From NCBI GenBank assembly GCA_039621445.1, contig CP154954.1, forward strand, positions 18,524,642 through 18,588,641: DNA of 64,000 nt, given 5' to 3'. This document shows, piece by piece, positions 63,873 to 64,000 of the stretch. The notes beneath the pieces were generated by a model that was not told the origin of the DNA, did no database searches, and was given only the letters and a program-made list of their open reading frames with translations. The first letter of the stretch is position 1; each line of letters starts with the position of its first letter. A program made the position numbers and the translations under genes. The DNA is from Euglena gracilis. Its lineage: Eukaryota > Euglenida > Euglenophyceae > Euglenales.

Positions 63873-64000
63873 GCGGTCCTTAAGCAAATGAATAAATACC
63901 TAAAACCTCTGCTGAAAATCGTCAGGAAAAATGGCTGGAAAAAATGGCCATATTCTGGCAAAAACAGGTAGAATCAGGGGAAAAAGTGACTTCTGGCATC
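63873..64000 (+). repeat. GGTCCTTAAG-family copy, cut by the window end
   Basis: Begins GCGGTCCTTAAGCAAA, like the 6.86 kb copy, and runs to AAAGTGACTTCTGGCATC, the start of the family core, exactly at the last base of the window. Confidence 0.6.

Overview
This window is nuclear DNA from a eukaryote, probably a repeat-rich alga or other protist. The grounds are one gene broken by spliceosome-type introns, long dinucleotide microsatellites, many short non-autonomous DNA transposons, and no bacterial-style gene packing. The source cannot be fixed from the sequence. The only hint of lineage is the 'P-V-D' form of the CLPTM1 C-terminal motif, which from memory is the plant/green-algal and CLPTM1L form rather than the animal CLPTM1 form; this is weak evidence. 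Runs of 8-14 G or C occur throughout and create most of the open reading frames, so ORF length means little here.

The only gene recognised with confidence lies on the minus strand at 55.4-60.6 kb: the C-terminal part of a CLPTM1-family multipass membrane protein, in six exons that join in frame (765 nt, about 254 residues). The upstream exons are not visible and probably lie beyond 64 kb. Three of the five introns start with GC rather than GT, and the last has no AG at its 3' end. Two weaker exon candidates are near 25.1-25.8 kb.

Layout: 0-5 kb, G/C-tract DNA with a hAT-like MITE; 5.1-6.6 kb, a GT microsatellite; 6.9-9.2 kb, two repeat elements; 11.45-17.75 and 17.77-24.1 kb, two near-identical 6.3 kb copies on either side of a 13-N gap; 24-38 kb, dispersed repeats built from C-runs and CCTTAAAATG units; 38.1-38.8 kb, an inverted-repeat element with minisatellite ends; 41.3-45.0 kb, a 17-bp minisatellite split by a 2.96 kb element full of TGCGCA palindromes; 45-51 kb, dispersed repeats; 51.16-54.90 kb, a 3.7 kb mariner-type element carrying at least 14 copies of a different 20-bp TGCGCA palindrome; 55.4-60.6 kb, the CLPTM1 gene with repeat-filled introns; 60.6-63.0 kb, more minisatellite and TIR elements; 63-64 kb, A/T-rich DNA.

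The most unusual signal is the pair of large elements with different target-site duplications (TA and a likely ATCCA), each filled with its own array of self-complementary 16-22 bp repeats around TGCGCA. No transposase was seen in either. The hAT-like MITE family is firmly defined by four independent insertions, each with a perfect 8-bp target duplication.
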